NCBI GenBank assembly: GCA_021325195.1
Contig: JAJPHQ010000033.1
Span: 1-50,297, forward strand
Direction: 5' to 3'
Length of the DNA: 50,297 nucleotides
DNA from: Gammaproteobacteria bacterium
Lineage (GTDB): Bacteria > Pseudomonadota > Gammaproteobacteria > Xanthomonadales > Rhodanobacteraceae
Shown here: positions 17,067-26,265 of the stretch, in pieces
Layout: each line of letters starts with the position of its first letter
How positions within the stretch are numbered: the first letter of the stretch is position 1
Translations under genes and position numbers: made by a program
The notes under the pieces: model-generated
What the model was told of the DNA's origin: nothing
Seen by the model: only the letters and a program-made list of their open reading frames with translations
Database searches by the model: none

Positions 17067-17416
17067 TGTGTTATTCCTCGGCCACCCGGGCGGCTGCGCG
17101 TGGTGGCGGCGCCTGGTGTCAGGCGGCCGGCCGGATACGCGCCGCGTCGGGTGGCTTGTCACCGGGACTGGTCGGTCCCGGATCGTTGTCGGTGGATTCG
17201 ATTTGCCGCGCCCCGGCGCCCCCCGATCGTCTCCGTGGAAGATGGGCAGACGCCGATCCCGGCCGCTACGATGGCGAGGTGCCGGCTGCTCCCGGTCAGG
17301 AATGGCAGGCGGAAAGCCTTGTCCGCGCAGCGAACAGGTGCGAACCCGCCCGGTGCTTGCAAGGATGGGGTTCGCGCAACGCCCGGCCATCCTATCATCG
17401 CAAGGAATTTTTTCCA
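17067..17416. promoter_or_regulatory. Divergent rne/rluC regulatory region
   Basis: 350 bp without a gene. Toward rluC a TATCAT (17393-17398) could be a -10 element, but no good -35 is seen. On the rne side, a perfect stem-loop CCGGGAC-N6-GTCCCGG (17162-17181) lies ~96-115 bases before the rne start. In Enterobacteriaceae the rne leader is long and folds into hairpins that RNase E cuts to control its own mRNA; a similar leader is plausible here but only inferred. Confidence 0.45.
17162..17181 (-). other. Stem-loop in rne leader
   Basis: Perfect 7-bp stem CCGGGAC/GTCCCGG with a 6-base loop in the region expected to be rne 5'-UTR. Candidate autoregulatory hairpin; no sequence identity to the E. 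coli hp2 element is claimed. Confidence 0.35.
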
Positions 17417-18367
17417 ATGGGAACGGCAACTTCGGGCACGGACTTCAAAGCGGTGCAAACCCTGGAGATCGGCCCCGAACGGGACGGCCAGCGCCTCGAC
17501 AACGCGTTGACCGCCCTGCTGAAGGGCGTGCCGAAGGGGCATATCTACCGGCTTCTGCGCACCGGGCAGGTGCGGGTCAACGGCAGGCGCGCCAAGCCCG
17601 ATACCCGGCTGGCCGAGGGCGACCGGCTGCGCCTTCCGCCGGTCCGGACCGGCCTGCCGGAACGGACCGGGGCGCCGCCGGAAGGACTGGTCGAACGTCT
17701 GCACCGGGCGGTGATCGCCGAGGACCGCGATTTCCTGGTGATCGACAAGCCGGCCGGGATCGCCAGCCACGGCGGCAGCGGGGTCGCATTCGGTGCGATC
17801 GAGCTGCTGCGTGCGGCGCGGCCGAAGGAACATCTGGAACTGGTGCACCGGCTGGACCGCGACACATCGGGCGTGCTGGTGCTGGCGCGTTCACGGCGCG
17901 GGTTGACCGGCCTGCAGGCGCTGATCCGCGAGGGCGCCGTCCGGAAGCAGTACCTGTGCCTGATGACCGGCAGGCTGGAGCGCGCGAAATTCGACGTCAA
18001 CGCGCCGCTGCGCAAGTCGGTGCTCGCGGGTGGCGAGCGGATGGTGCGGATCGACGACGACGGCAAGCCCGCGCTGACCTTCTTCCGGGAGCTCGAACGC
18101 TACCGCGGGGCGAGCCTGGTCGAGGCCACGCTGGGCAGCGGCCGCACCCACCAGATCCGGGTGCACGCTGCGTACGCCGGTCATCCGGTCGCCGGCGATC
18201 CGAAATATGGTGACCGTGAGGCGAACAGGCGGTTTCGCGAACTCGGCTTGAAGCGGCTGTTCCTGCACGCCACGCGTTTCGAGTTCGAACTGGGCGGACG
18301 CGCCTGCAGTTTCTCCGCGCCGCTGCCGGATGATCTGCGCACGGTGCTGGACAGGTTGCAGCCATGA
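17417..18367 (+). CDS. rluC: 23S rRNA pseudouridine synthase RluC
   Basis: A 316-residue RluA-family enzyme; ATG 17417 is preceded by AAGGAA. An N-terminal S4-like RNA-binding domain ([31 protein letters not shown]) precedes the catalytic domain. The active-site motif is HRLDRDTSG (144-152, nucleophile D147), followed by [24 protein letters not shown]. RluC modifies U955, U2504 and U2580 of 23S rRNA in E. coli. Divergent pairing with rne is the common gammaproteobacterial arrangement and supports RluC over RluD. Confidence 0.93.
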   Translation: MGTATSGTDFKAVQTLEIGPERDGQRLDNALTALLKGVPKGHIYRLLRTGQVRVNGRRAKPDTRLAEGDRLRLPPVRTGLPERTGAPPEGLVERLHRAVIAEDRDFLVIDKPAGIASHGGSGVAFGAIELLRAARPKEHLELVHRLDRDTSGVLVLARSRRGLTGLQALIREGAVRKQYLCLMTGRLERAKFDVNAPLRKSVLAGGERMVRIDDDGKPALTFFRELERYRGASLVEATLGSGRTHQIRVHAAYAGHPVAGDPKYGDREANRRFRELGLKRLFLHATRFEFELGGRACSFSAPLPDDLRTVLDRLQP

Positions 18368-18662
18368 TCCGGCGCAACCGGCACCGATCGGGTTTGCGGC
18401 GCGACCGCGGCGCCGGACCGCGTCGGCCACCACATCCGTCGCGCCGATCGGGATGCCCGGCCGTGCAGCCTCGCGGCAGCTGCCGTTGCGGAAGCCGGTT
18501 GCGGGGACGGGCAGCGGGAATGCTCCGCCGTTCACGGGGAACCACGGCCGCCGCGCTTCGCGGGGACGGCGGGTTTCCCGGCCACGGTGTGGTGACGCGA
18601 GCTTCGAGGGACGCCGGGGGGATTCCGCGGATGCGCCGGCTTGCATCGGCCGGTTCCCGGCG

Positions 18663-19004
18663 TCAGCCCGACGCGATCGTCTCGACCTTGGCCGCGCAGA
18701 TGAAGTCGTTCATCGACAGTCTGCCGACATCGTGGGTGGACCAGCGCACCACGCAACGGTTGTAGCCGACCTCGAGGTCGGGGTGGTGGTCCTGCCGGTT
18801 CGCCATCCAGCCGATGGCATTGACGAAACCCAGGGTTTCGTAAAAGTTCGCGAAGCGGAACGTCTTCACGATCGACTTGCCGTCCGCTGCGGTCTCCCAG
18901 CCCGGCAGCGCCGCCAGCAGCTCGCGCACGCGCGGCGCATCGAGCGCGTGTTCCCTGCCCTTGCGCGGCCGGCAGTGCTGCGAGGCGAGCGATGCGATGT
19001 CCAT
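18663..19004 (-). CDS. phhB: Pterin-4a-carbinolamine dehydratase
   Basis: A 113-residue protein starting at ATG 19004 after CAGGAATC. The DCoH/PhhB signature is present: GWMANRQDHHPDLEVGYNRCVVRWSTHDVGRLSMND, holding the His pair and the third His that dehydrate 4a-hydroxytetrahydropterin made by phenylalanine hydroxylase. phhA is not in the window. The 295-bp stretch between rluC and this gene (18368-18662) shows no gene or clear signal. Confidence 0.93.
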   Translation of the reverse strand: MDIASLASQHCRPRKGREHALDAPRVRELLAALPGWETAADGKSIVKTFRFANFYETLGFVNAIGWMANRQDHHPDLEVGYNRCVVRWSTHDVGRLSMNDFICAAKVETIASG

Positions 19005-19137
19005 GGCCGATTCCTGGAACGTTGTCGGGTGCGCAATGGTCGCACGGCTTTGCAGTATGAGGCGAGGCCGCACGACAGTCGCTTGGATGCGCGTGCAATC
19101 AAGACTAGAATGGTGCTGATTCGGCACGGCGAAGCGG

Positions 19138-19752
19138 ATGGCAGGCATGATCGACATCGGCGAGGGCGCACGACGGTACCTCCAACGCCTGATCCAACAG
19201 CAGGGCGGTGGCCTGGACATCCGCGTGCTGGTCCACAACGGCGGCACGCCTTCCGGCGAATGCGAACTGGCGTTCTGCGGCGACGACGAACGCCACGGCG
19301 ACGACATCGTGCTTGCCTGCACGGACTTTGCGATCCGCATCGATCCTGCCAGCGCGCGCTGGCTGGAAGGCGCGCGGATCGACTTTCTCGAAAACGCCAC
19401 CGGCGGCGAACTGGCGGTGCGTGCGCCCGATCTGCGCGCCCCCATGCCTGCGGACGATGCACCGCTGGCGCAGCGCGTCCGTTATCTGCTGGATGCCGAA
19501 ATCAACCCGCAACTGGCCGCGCACGGCGGCCGCGTGCGGCTGGAGTCGATCGGCGCGGACAACGAAGTGGTGCTGCGCTTCGGCGGCGGCTGCCAGGGTT
19601 GCGGCATGGCCGACGTGACGCTGAAACAGGGCGTGGAAAAAACCCTGCGCGAGCGGTTTCCGGAAATCACCGCGGTGCGCGATGCCACCGATCATGCTGC
19701 CGGTCACTCGCCCTACTACAGCGGACGCGATGGCCGCAGCGCAGTGCGATAA
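19138..19752 (+). CDS. nfuA: Fe-S biogenesis scaffold/carrier NfuA
   Basis: A 204-residue protein with an N-terminal degenerate A-type domain (~1-100) and a C-terminal Nfu domain carrying the cluster-binding CxxC in GGGCQGCGMADVTLKQGVE. It delivers 4Fe-4S clusters to apo-enzymes under stress. ATG 19138 is used; ATG 19147 (MIDIGEGA) is a close alternative, neither with a strong ribosome site. The gene faces the cytochrome genes across 121 bp. Confidence 0.93.
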   Translation: MAGMIDIGEGARRYLQRLIQQQGGGLDIRVLVHNGGTPSGECELAFCGDDERHGDDIVLACTDFAIRIDPASARWLEGARIDFLENATGGELAVRAPDLRAPMPADDAPLAQRVRYLLDAEINPQLAAHGGRVRLESIGADNEVVLRFGGGCQGCGMADVTLKQGVEKTLRERFPEITAVRDATDHAAGHSPYYSGRDGRSAVR

Positions 19753-19873
19753 GCGGGCGCTTTCAGTAAATGCGGGGATGGATGACCGCTTCTGACGCCG
19801 ACCGAAGCGGCGCGGCCCGATTCATCCCGGGCCATCCATGGCGGCGATCCCGGATGATCGCGCCGGCAAGCCT

Positions 19874-20230
19874 TCAATTCCCGCCCTGGACCTTGCCGTG
19901 CAGGTCGCTCAGCTTGCCGGGCAGGCTGGAGAAGTACGCCGCCAGGTCGTCGATGTCCTGGTCGGACAGGTTGGCCGCGAAACCCGCCATGATCGGATTC
20001 TTGCGCTGGCCGTCCTTGTATTCGTGCAGGGCCTGCCGGAGGTAGTCCTGGTACTGGCCCGCGAGGCGCGGGTACTGCGGATCGACCGCGTTGCCGTCGG
20101 CGCCGTGGCAGGCGGCGCAGACCTGCGCCTTCTTCCTGCCGGCGGCGACGTCGCCCTTGGCCGACGCGCTGCCGGACGCGAGAACCAGACCGGCGGCGAG
20201 CAGGGCGCTGATGATCGGGGCTGGCTGCAT
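19874..20230 (-). CDS. Secreted monohaem cytochrome c (class I)
   Basis: 118 residues from ATG 20230 (GAGGAA upstream). Cleavable signal peptide with core ISALLAAGLVLASGSASA, then the haem site CAACH (C38, C41, H42) and a distal Met in NPIMAGF. GFAANLSDQDIDDLAAYFSSL is the usual C-terminal helix of c5/c4-half cytochromes. Periplasmic electron carrier, probably to a terminal oxidase. Only 10 bp from the next cytochrome gene upstream, so the two are co-transcribed. Confidence 0.9.
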   Translation of the reverse strand: MQPAPIISALLAAGLVLASGSASAKGDVAAGRKKAQVCAACHGADGNAVDPQYPRLAGQYQDYLRQALHEYKDGQRKNPIMAGFAANLSDQDIDDLAAYFSSLPGKLSDLHGKVQGGN

Positions 20231-20240
20231 GATCGATTCC

Positions 20241-20579
20241 TCAGTTCGTCTTGTCCTGCGGTGCAAGGCTGGAAAGGTACGCGGCGATATCCTCGATCTG
20301 CTGATCGGTCAGGCTGCCGGCCTGCGCGTCCATGGTCGGGTGCTTGCGTTCGCCGCTCCTGTATTCGTGCAGCGCGTTGATGAGGTACTGCTCGTTCTGT
20401 CCGGCGATGCGCGGCACGTGATACTCGGGGTAGGTGTTTTCGTAACCCGGAATGCCATGGCAGCCGTGACACGTATAGACATCGAGCCGGCCCCTGGCCG
20501 GGTCGCCCTTGGCGAATGCGGACGACGCGAAGCAGGCCAAGCCTGCCAGCAATGCGGCGGTCAGCAGCGGTCGGATCAT
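20241..20579 (-). CDS. Secreted monohaem cytochrome c (class I), paralogue
   Basis: 112 residues; signal peptide MIRPLLTAALLAGLACFASSAFA, haem site CHGCH (C37, C40, H41), distal Met in KHPTMDAQ, and C-terminal helix SLTDQQIEDIAAYLSSL. Same architecture as the downstream cytochrome but clearly diverged. Together the pair resembles the two halves of dihaem cytochrome c4 encoded as separate proteins. GGAAT precedes the ATG by ~9 bases. Confidence 0.9.
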   Translation of the reverse strand: MIRPLLTAALLAGLACFASSAFAKGDPARGRLDVYTCHGCHGIPGYENTYPEYHVPRIAGQNEQYLINALHEYRSGERKHPTMDAQAGSLTDQQIEDIAAYLSSLAPQDKTN

Positions 20580-20626
20580 CGTCGTGGGATTCCTGTGTGC
20601 GGCGCGGCCGCGGTCACAAAGCCCGA

Positions 20627-20657
20627 AGTATAACGGGACGTGCCGGGGCCCGGGCAA
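20627..20657 (-). promoter_or_regulatory. Putative promoter of the cytochrome c pair
   Basis: On the minus strand: TTGCCC (20652-20657) and TATACT (20627-20632), spacing 19 bases, about 48 bp before the first cytochrome start. The -10 is good; the -35 and spacing are only fair. Confidence 0.35.
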
Positions 20658-20760
20658 GGCGGAAAGCACTGGCTGCGTCGCACGAATGCGATCGACACGA
20701 CCCCGGCGGTGTTTGCCGCGATCCATCGCGACGTTGCCAAGCACGTCCGGCAGTGATGTG

Positions 20761-22137
20761 ATGGCGGCCATGATCGCGTGGTGCACCAGGGCCTGGCGCC
20801 TGCTCGCATTGCTTGCGGCGATGCCCGCGCTGGCATCCGCGGCGGCATCGCCGATGACGCATCCGCTGGTGGTGTTGCTGCGCGTGGACGGCGCGATCAG
20901 TCCGGCCAGCGCGGATTACGTGGAGCGCGGCATGCAGCGCGCGGATTCCATGCACGCCGATGCGATCGTGCTGGAGCTGGACACGCCCGGCGGTCTCGAA
21001 ACTTCCATGCGCGGGATCATCAAGACGATCCTCGCTTCGCCGGTGCCGGTGATCGGCTACGTGGCGCCGTCCGGTTCGCGCGCGGCCAGCGCGGGCACGT
21101 ACATTCTGTACGCGTGTCACGTCGCGGCGATGGCGCCGGCCACCAATCTGGGCGCGGCGACGCCGGTGGCCCTGCCGGGCTTCGGCGGCCCCACGCCGGC
21201 CTCCAGCGGCGGCAAGGCGCCGTCCGCGGCGGAAAGCACCGAGATGCGCAAGGTCACCAATGATGCGATCGCGTTCATCCGCTCGCTGGCCGAGCGCCGC
21301 GGCCGCAATGCCGACTGGGCGGAACAGGCGGTCCGCAACGCGGCCAGCATCTCCGACCAGCAGGCGCTGAAACTGCACGTGATCGACCTGACCGCGCCCG
21401 ACCTGCCGCAACTGCTGAGCGAGGTGGACGGGCGCAAGGTGGATACCGTGAACGGCACGTACGTGCTGCACACCCGCGCGGCGGCGATCGAGACCATCGA
21501 ACCGGGCTGGCGCAGCCGGTTCCTGGGCGTGATCGCCGATCCGTCGATCGCCTACATCCTTCTCCTGATCGGACTGGGTGGCCTGGTGATGGAAGGCCTG
21601 CATCCCGGCGTGGTGCTGCCGGGCGTGGCCGGTGCGATCTGCCTGCTGCTGGCGCTGTACGCGTTCCAGATGCTGCCGGTGAATTTCGCGGGGCTGGGCC
21701 TGATCCTGCTTGGCGTGATCCTGATCGTGTCCGAAACCTTCGTGCCCGCCTACGGCACGCTGGGCACCGGCGGCGTGATTTCGTTCGTGATCGGCTCGGT
21801 GATCCTGATGCGCACCGGCGTGCCGGGCTACGGCATTGCCCTGCCGGTAGTGATCGGCATGGCGATCGCGGCCGCGCTGATCATCACCGGCATCGCATGG
21901 ATGGCGCTGCGTGCGCGGCGCCGTCCGGTGGTCAGCGGACGCGAACAGATCGTGGGAAGCATCGGCGAAGCCGTCGCCGATTTCGCGGGCCGCGGCGTGG
22001 TGCACGTGCACGGCGAGCGCTGGCAGGCGCAGTCGCCGCTGCCGCTGAAGCGCGGCCAGCGTGTCGTGGTCACCGGCATCCACGGACTGATCCTCGACGT
22101 TCGACCCGCACCCGATTCCCTGGAGGTCCAGCCATGA
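20761..22137 (+). CDS. NfeD-type membrane serine protease (ClpP-class)
   Basis: A 458-residue protein: signal/anchor ([14 protein letters not shown]), a ClpP-like serine protease domain with [13 protein letters not shown] and the nucleophile Ser in [10 protein letters not shown] (a Lys in EMRKVTND is the likely general base), then four or five membrane helices (~270-380) and a soluble OB-fold NfeD domain at the C-terminus ([18 protein letters not shown]). The family cuts the C-terminus of stomatin-like proteins. ATGA overlap with the SPFH gene makes the protease-substrate pairing very likely. Confidence 0.9.
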   Translation: MAAMIAWCTRAWRLLALLAAMPALASAAASPMTHPLVVLLRVDGAISPASADYVERGMQRADSMHADAIVLELDTPGGLETSMRGIIKTILASPVPVIGYVAPSGSRAASAGTYILYACHVAAMAPATNLGAATPVALPGFGGPTPASSGGKAPSAAESTEMRKVTNDAIAFIRSLAERRGRNADWAEQAVRNAASISDQQALKLHVIDLTAPDLPQLLSEVDGRKVDTVNGTYVLHTRAAAIETIEPGWRSRFLGVIADPSIAYILLLIGLGGLVMEGLHPGVVLPGVAGAICLLLALYAFQMLPVNFAGLGLILLGVILIVSETFVPAYGTLGTGGVISFVIGSVILMRTGVPGYGIALPVVIGMAIAAALIITGIAWMALRARRRPVVSGREQIVGSIGEAVADFAGRGVVHVHGERWQAQSPLPLKRGQRVVVTGIHGLILDVRPAPDSLEVQP

Positions 22138-22913
22138 TCTATCCCGCCATCGTGGTCATCGTCGTCGTTGCGCTGATCATCCTGTTTTCCTCGATCAAGG
22201 TGCTGCGTGAATACCAGCGCGGCGTGGTGTTCCTGTTCGGACGTTTCCAGGCCGTGAAAGGGCCGGGCATCATCATTCTGGTGCCGGCGTTGCAGCAGAT
22301 GGTGCGGATCGACCTGCGCACCATCGTGATGGACGTGCCGCCGCAGGACGTGATCTCGCGCGACAACGTGCCGGTCAAGGTCAACGCGGTGATCCTGTTC
22401 CGGGTGATCGATCCGGAAAAGGCGGTGATCCAGGTGGAGGACGCGCGCGAGGCGACCAGCCAGCTCGCGCAGACCACGCTGCGTTCGGTGCTGGGCCAGC
22501 ACGAGCTGGACGAGATGCTGAGCGAGCGCGAGAAGCTCAACCACGACATCCAGATGATCCTGGACCAGCACACCGACGCCTGGGGCATCAAGGTGTCGAA
22601 CGTCGAGATCAAGCAGGTGGATCTGGACGAGGGCATGATCCGCGCGATCGCGCGCCAGGCCGAAGCCGAACGCCAGCGCCGCGCCAAGATCATCAACGCC
22701 GAGGGCGAGCAGCAGGCCTCGGAAAAGCTTATGCAGGCCGCGCAGACCCTGATGCAGCAGCCGCAGTCGATCCAGTTGCGCTACCTGCAGACGCTGGTGG
22801 AGGTCGCCGGCGACCGCACCACCACGATCGCGTTCCCGTTGCCGCTGGACCTGCTCGAACCCCTGGTCGGTGCCCTGCGCAAGTCCGCCGCGGGCGACAA
22901 GTCGGCGTCGTGA
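22134..22913 (+). CDS. Stomatin-like SPFH/Band 7 membrane protein
   Basis: 259 residues: one N-terminal membrane helix ([13 protein letters not shown]), then the SPFH domain starting at [16 protein letters not shown], with the family signature [19 protein letters not shown], and an Ala/Gln-rich coiled coil. TGGAGG precedes the ATG, which overlaps the stop of the nfeD gene. Forms oligomeric membrane microdomains (slipin/YqfA-QmcA-like group) with its NfeD partner. Confidence 0.93.
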   Translation: MIYPAIVVIVVVALIILFSSIKVLREYQRGVVFLFGRFQAVKGPGIIILVPALQQMVRIDLRTIVMDVPPQDVISRDNVPVKVNAVILFRVIDPEKAVIQVEDAREATSQLAQTTLRSVLGQHELDEMLSEREKLNHDIQMILDQHTDAWGIKVSNVEIKQVDLDEGMIRAIARQAEAERQRRAKIINAEGEQQASEKLMQAAQTLMQQPQSIQLRYLQTLVEVAGDRTTTIAFPLPLDLLEPLVGALRKSAAGDKSAS

Positions 22914-22931
22914 TTCCGCGTACGGCGTTGC

Positions 22932-23855
22932 TCAAATCCGCGCGGACTTGACCAGCAGGTGCTTGGCGATCATGCCGTGCATCCTGCCGATCGCGCGCAC
23001 CAGGTGCAGCAGGCCGAACAACAGGAAGAACCCGATCACGAACATCGCTGCCGCGTCGCCCCAGCCCGGCACATGCGGACCGAAACCCCAGTCGATGGTC
23101 ACCCGGCCGCCCGTGAAATCGCGCGCGAAACCGAAATAATCGGACGCCATCGCGACCGGCACGAGCATCAACGCCAGCGAGACGCACATGCCGGCCACCA
23201 CGACGACGAAGTAGAAGACGCCCAGCGGCAGCATCAGCAGCATGTACAGCAACGTGAACCACGTGCGCGGATCGGTCAGCATGGTCGCGATCCGTTGCAG
23301 CAGCGGCCGCTCGCGCTCGGCGTAGGGCGGCCGGCGCGGCATCCGGACACCCAGCATGCCCTCGACGATCCGGCTTTCCAGCAGCGACAGCCCGCGCACC
23401 GAAGCCATGAACAACAGGAAGAACGGCGCGCCGATGATCGTGATCGCGAAACCCGCCGACATCGACAAGCCGGCGACCGCCCAGGTGAAGTAGAAGATGC
23501 CGGTGGCGAGCGCTAGCAGCATGTAGAACAGCGCGCCGTAAGTGTGCGGGTCGGCGATCACGCCGAAGAAGCGGCCCCACGCGGAACGGCGCGGACGCGG
23601 CGGCGGCGGCCGCAGCGCGCGTGCCACGGTCTGTTCGGTGGTGCGATAGATCTCCGCGACTTCTCCCGGCGCGCCGTAGCTGGCGGCGACCTTCGCCAGC
23701 AGCTCGGCTTCGCTCATGCCGGGGTTCTCGGCGAGTTCGGAGCGCAGGTGTTCCTCGGCATCGTACAGCGCGTCCTGGATCATCGCGGGATCGGCGCCGG
23801 CCAGCGCCGCGCGCAACTGCGCCAGGTATTCCTTGATGGTTTGCGGCGTGGTCAT
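22932..23855 (-). CDS. HAAS-domain membrane protein (DUF1700/sensor-like)
   Basis: 307 residues. An N-terminal helical HAAS-type domain (~1-75, IKEYLAQLRAALAGADPAM ... GAPGEVAEIYRTTE) is followed by a Pro/Arg linker and two repeated pairs of membrane helices. The motif 'DPxTxxxLxYMLLxLxxGxFYF' occurs twice (residues ~101 and ~194), indicating an internal duplication of a four-helix sensor unit. Such proteins are typically encoded next to PadR regulators, as here (17 bp). GAAGGA precedes the start. Probably senses or responds to envelope conditions; mechanism unknown. Confidence 0.8.
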   Translation of the reverse strand: MTTPQTIKEYLAQLRAALAGADPAMIQDALYDAEEHLRSELAENPGMSEAELLAKVAASYGAPGEVAEIYRTTEQTVARALRPPPPRPRRSAWGRFFGVIADPHTYGALFYMLLALATGIFYFTWAVAGLSMSAGFAITIIGAPFFLLFMASVRGLSLLESRIVEGMLGVRMPRRPPYAERERPLLQRIATMLTDPRTWFTLLYMLLMLPLGVFYFVVVVAGMCVSLALMLVPVAMASDYFGFARDFTGGRVTIDWGFGPHVPGWGDAAAMFVIGFFLLFGLLHLVRAIGRMHGMIAKHLLVKSARI

Positions 23856-23872
23856 GGCTTCAATCCTTCAGG

Positions 23873-24229
23873 TCAATCCTTCAATACCGAATCGACGAAA
23901 CGGCGGGTGGAATTCCAGGCGTCGATCCATTCGCGCAGCACCTTTCTGCCCAGCGGCGTGATCCGGTAATAGCGGCGCGGCGGGCCGGTTTCCGAGGGTT
24001 CCACGAACGTGTCCAGCAATTCCGCGGCGCTCAGGTTGCGCAGCACCGGATACAGCGCGCTCTGCTTGCCGACCAATACGCCGCCCGCGTCGCGTTCCAG
24101 CCGCTTGGCGATCTGGTAGCCGTACAGCGGTTCGCGCGCGGCCGCCAGCACCGCCAGCAGCACCAGCGATACCGTGCCCGCGGCGAGTTCCTTCTCGAAT
24201 TTCTTGAGGTGCGTTTCGGTATCCGGCAT
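23873..24229 (-). CDS. PadR-family transcriptional regulator
   Basis: 118 residues, small PadR subfamily 2. Winged helix visible in GTVSLVLLAVLAAAREPLYGYQIAKRLER, GGVLVGKQSALYPVLRNLSAAELL and GPPRRYYRITPLGRKVL, with a C-terminal dimerisation helix. Starts at ATG 24229, 34 bp from a perfect inverted repeat that is probably its own operator. First gene of a two-gene operon with the HAAS-domain membrane protein, which it probably controls together with itself. Confidence 0.93.
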   Translation of the reverse strand: MPDTETHLKKFEKELAAGTVSLVLLAVLAAAREPLYGYQIAKRLERDAGGVLVGKQSALYPVLRNLSAAELLDTFVEPSETGPPRRYYRITPLGRKVLREWIDAWNSTRRFVDSVLKD

Positions 24230-24262
24230 GGCGGGGGCAGACTGTCGTCGTATCCACGACTG

Positions 24263-24287
24263 CACTATACTTTACTTCACAATAGTG
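24263..24287. promoter_or_regulatory. Inverted repeat, probable PadR operator
   Basis: CACTAT (24263-24268), 13-base AT-rich spacer, ATAGTG (24282-24287): a perfect dyad in an AT-rich island inside GC-rich DNA. On the minus strand the left arm reads as TATAGT, a likely -10 for padR. Placement between padR and the divergent small membrane-protein gene would allow control of both. Confidence 0.6.
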
Positions 24288-24421
24288 GCATGCGCCGGAA
24301 GTCATGCAGTGCGGCGGCATTGGTAGGGAGTCATGCTTCCGGCCACGCCGGAAAGGCGCATACTGATCGCGGATCAGGTCACGAGCCCTGCCCGACGATG
24401 ACCGCGGGCGAGGAGAACGAA

Positions 24422-24718
24422 ATGGTCGAACTCGGATTGCTGTTGCTGATTGCCTTCGGCGCGTTCTGGCTGTTCGCCGCGCTGATCGGCGGCCTGTTCA
24501 AGCTGGCGTTCGGCTTGTTCGGCGTGCTGTTCGGCGCGCTCGGCGCCATTCTCGGCGGTGTGCTCGGAGTGTTCGGACTGGGCATTGCCGCGTTGGTGCT
24601 GCTGCCGCTGGCGCTGCCCGCACTGGGCATCGCCGGACTGGTGTGGCTGATCGCGTATGCCTCGCGCCCGCACCCCGCGCCGGTCGCGGCCACGCGGACG
24701 GACCCCGCACCGCGCTGA
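24422..24718 (+). CDS. Small Gly-rich membrane protein, function unknown
   Basis: 98 residues. GAGGAGA ends 5 bases before ATG 24422, so this start is preferred over the in-frame ATG 24398. Almost the whole protein is hydrophobic with GxxxG-like packing (FGVLFGALGAILGGVLGVFGLGIAALVLL), giving two or three membrane helices, then a short Pro/Ala tail. Divergent from padR across ~190 bp containing the dyad. Not a recognised family; it may be part of the same envelope response. Confidence 0.65.
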   Translation: MVELGLLLLIAFGAFWLFAALIGGLFKLAFGLFGVLFGALGAILGGVLGVFGLGIAALVLLPLALPALGIAGLVWLIAYASRPHPAPVAATRTDPAPR

Positions 24719-24738
24719 GCAGCGCGGAGAGTGACGAG

Positions 24739-24757
24739 GCGGGCGGATTGCGCCCGC
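24739..24757. terminator. Hairpin between convergent genes
   Basis: GCGGGCG (24739-24745), 5-base loop, CGCCCGC (24751-24757): a perfect 7-bp stem in the 54-bp gap between the small membrane protein and the tonB-like gene, which converge. No T-run; probably a shared weak terminator. Confidence 0.45.
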
Positions 24758-24772
24758 GGCATCTCGAAGCCT

Positions 24773-25435
24773 TCAGGAATTCTGCAGGCTGAACTTCACC
24801 GGCACCATCGCCCACGCCCGCACGGGTTTGCCGTCGCGGGTCGCGGGATGGAACCGCCACGCCGCCAGCACGTGCTCCAGTGCCGCCCGGTCGAGCAGGT
24901 GCGAACCGCTGCTGTGCGCGACCAGCACCTGCACAGGCTTGCCGTTTTCATCGACCAGCACCCGCAGCACAACCGTGCCCTGCACGCCCGCGCGCAGCGC
25001 CGCGATCGGGTACGCCGGGGGCGTGGCGGTTTCGTAGGCGATGGTCGCATTGCTCGTTGCAGGCGGGAAAGCGGATGCGACGGTCGAAATCGCGGGTACC
25101 GCCACGGCTTGTGTCGCCGAAGTGGGGGCGCTCACGGGAGCAACGGGCGCCGTGGCCGGCACGGGCTCCGGAGCCGGTCTGGACGAAGGGCTGCGTATCG
25201 CGCGCGGCACGGGCTTCAACACGGGCGGCGGCGGCACGGGCCGTGGCGGAACGGTCGGCAATACCAGCGCGTCCAGCGCCTGCGACACGGGGTGCGGGGA
25301 CCACGGGGTGAGGGGCATCGGCCGCGAGGCCATCAGCAGGATGAACAGGTTCAGCGCGATCGCCAGCGCCATCGCCATGCTGCGGATGGCATGCAGGGTG
25401 CAATCGGACGAGGGATGAAGCGCGACGTGCGTCAT
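24773..25435 (-). CDS. Energy transducer TonB
   Basis: 220 residues with the TonB layout: short cytoplasmic N-terminus, one membrane helix (MAMALAIALNLFILLMA), a Pro-rich periplasmic spacer (VPPRPVPPPPVLKPVP), and a C-terminal TonB domain (~135-218: YPIAALRAGVQGTVVLRVLVDENGKPVQVLV ... AALEHVLAAWRFHPATRDGKP). GGAGGTGG precedes the ATG. exbB/exbD are not adjacent, so this is an orphan tonB working with remote partners or one of several paralogues. Confidence 0.9.
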   Translation of the reverse strand: MTHVALHPSSDCTLHAIRSMAMALAIALNLFILLMASRPMPLTPWSPHPVSQALDALVLPTVPPRPVPPPPVLKPVPRAIRSPSSRPAPEPVPATAPVAPVSAPTSATQAVAVPAISTVASAFPPATSNATIAYETATPPAYPIAALRAGVQGTVVLRVLVDENGKPVQVLVAHSSGSHLLDRAALEHVLAAWRFHPATRDGKPVRAWAMVPVKFSLQNS

Positions 25436-25556
25436 GAGCCACCTCCTCGCAGGAAGAAAGCAGCCCGGGAACGGCGCCCCGGTCGATGATCACGCTACGC
25501 CCGGCCGGAAGAGTCGACAAGTGCCGGCGCGTGAGGCCGGCGTGAAGGCGGTTCGG

Positions 25557-26126
25557 TCAGAATCCGCGTTGGGGCGACGAGTAATCCAGCCTGCCATCGG
25601 CGACATGCGCTGCCGGGGTGTACGGGTGTTCGGCGAGGTTGCCGCCGTCCATGATGTGCAGCACGCGCGTGCCGTGCAGTTTGAAGACATCCGCGATCAG
25701 GCCGCGATGGCAGCGCCACCACACCGCCTCCGCGCACATGATCGCCGTGCGCTTCTCAGCGGCGAGCGCCTTCAGTCGTTCGATGCCTTCCCGGAACGCA
25801 TCGGTTTGCATGTAGTCGGCGTAGCCGCGGAACGCCTGGTTGCGCCATGCGGTGTTTTTCGAGTCGGGTAGTGATCGACGTCTTCCGCCCAGTTCGGTGA
25901 AGGCACGATATTCGATGTCCGCCGCGCTCAGCGAGCGCTGCAACGGTTCGGCATTGAAGTGCGGATGACGGCGCGAGCCCGGGAAGTGCCGGACGTCGGC
26001 CAGCGCCTCGATGCCGTTCTCCTTGAGCAGCGCGATGAAGGCGTCGAGGCCGCGGGTCGAGTGGCCGATGGTCCACAGGGTCTCGGGCCAGGGCGTGTCC
26101 CGTGGCGTTTTTGTTCCGCTCGCCAT
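25557..26126 (-). CDS. DUF488 family protein
   Basis: 189 residues. Opens with WTIGHSTRGLDAFIALLKENGIEALADVRHFPGS and includes AIMCAEAVWWRCHRGLIAD, both typical of DUF488, which has a conserved Cys in the MCAE...CHR segment. The biochemical role of the family is unproven. ATG 26126 gives the normal length; the frame stays open upstream but runs antisense into the next gene. Divergent from the Sel1-like gene. Confidence 0.88.
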   Translation of the reverse strand: MASGTKTPRDTPWPETLWTIGHSTRGLDAFIALLKENGIEALADVRHFPGSRRHPHFNAEPLQRSLSAADIEYRAFTELGGRRRSLPDSKNTAWRNQAFRGYADYMQTDAFREGIERLKALAAEKRTAIMCAEAVWWRCHRGLIADVFKLHGTRVLHIMDGGNLAEHPYTPAAHVADGRLDYSSPQRGF

Positions 26127-26265
26127 GTCCGATTGTGTCCGGAAAGGGCGATCAGCATACGCGCCCGGACGAGAGGCGGGCGGCCGGTTTCCGAAGATCC
26201 GTGGCCGCGGGCGTCGCCGCCGTCGGAGTAAGATCGTGCGCGGTGCGGACAGACCGAGATGCGCG

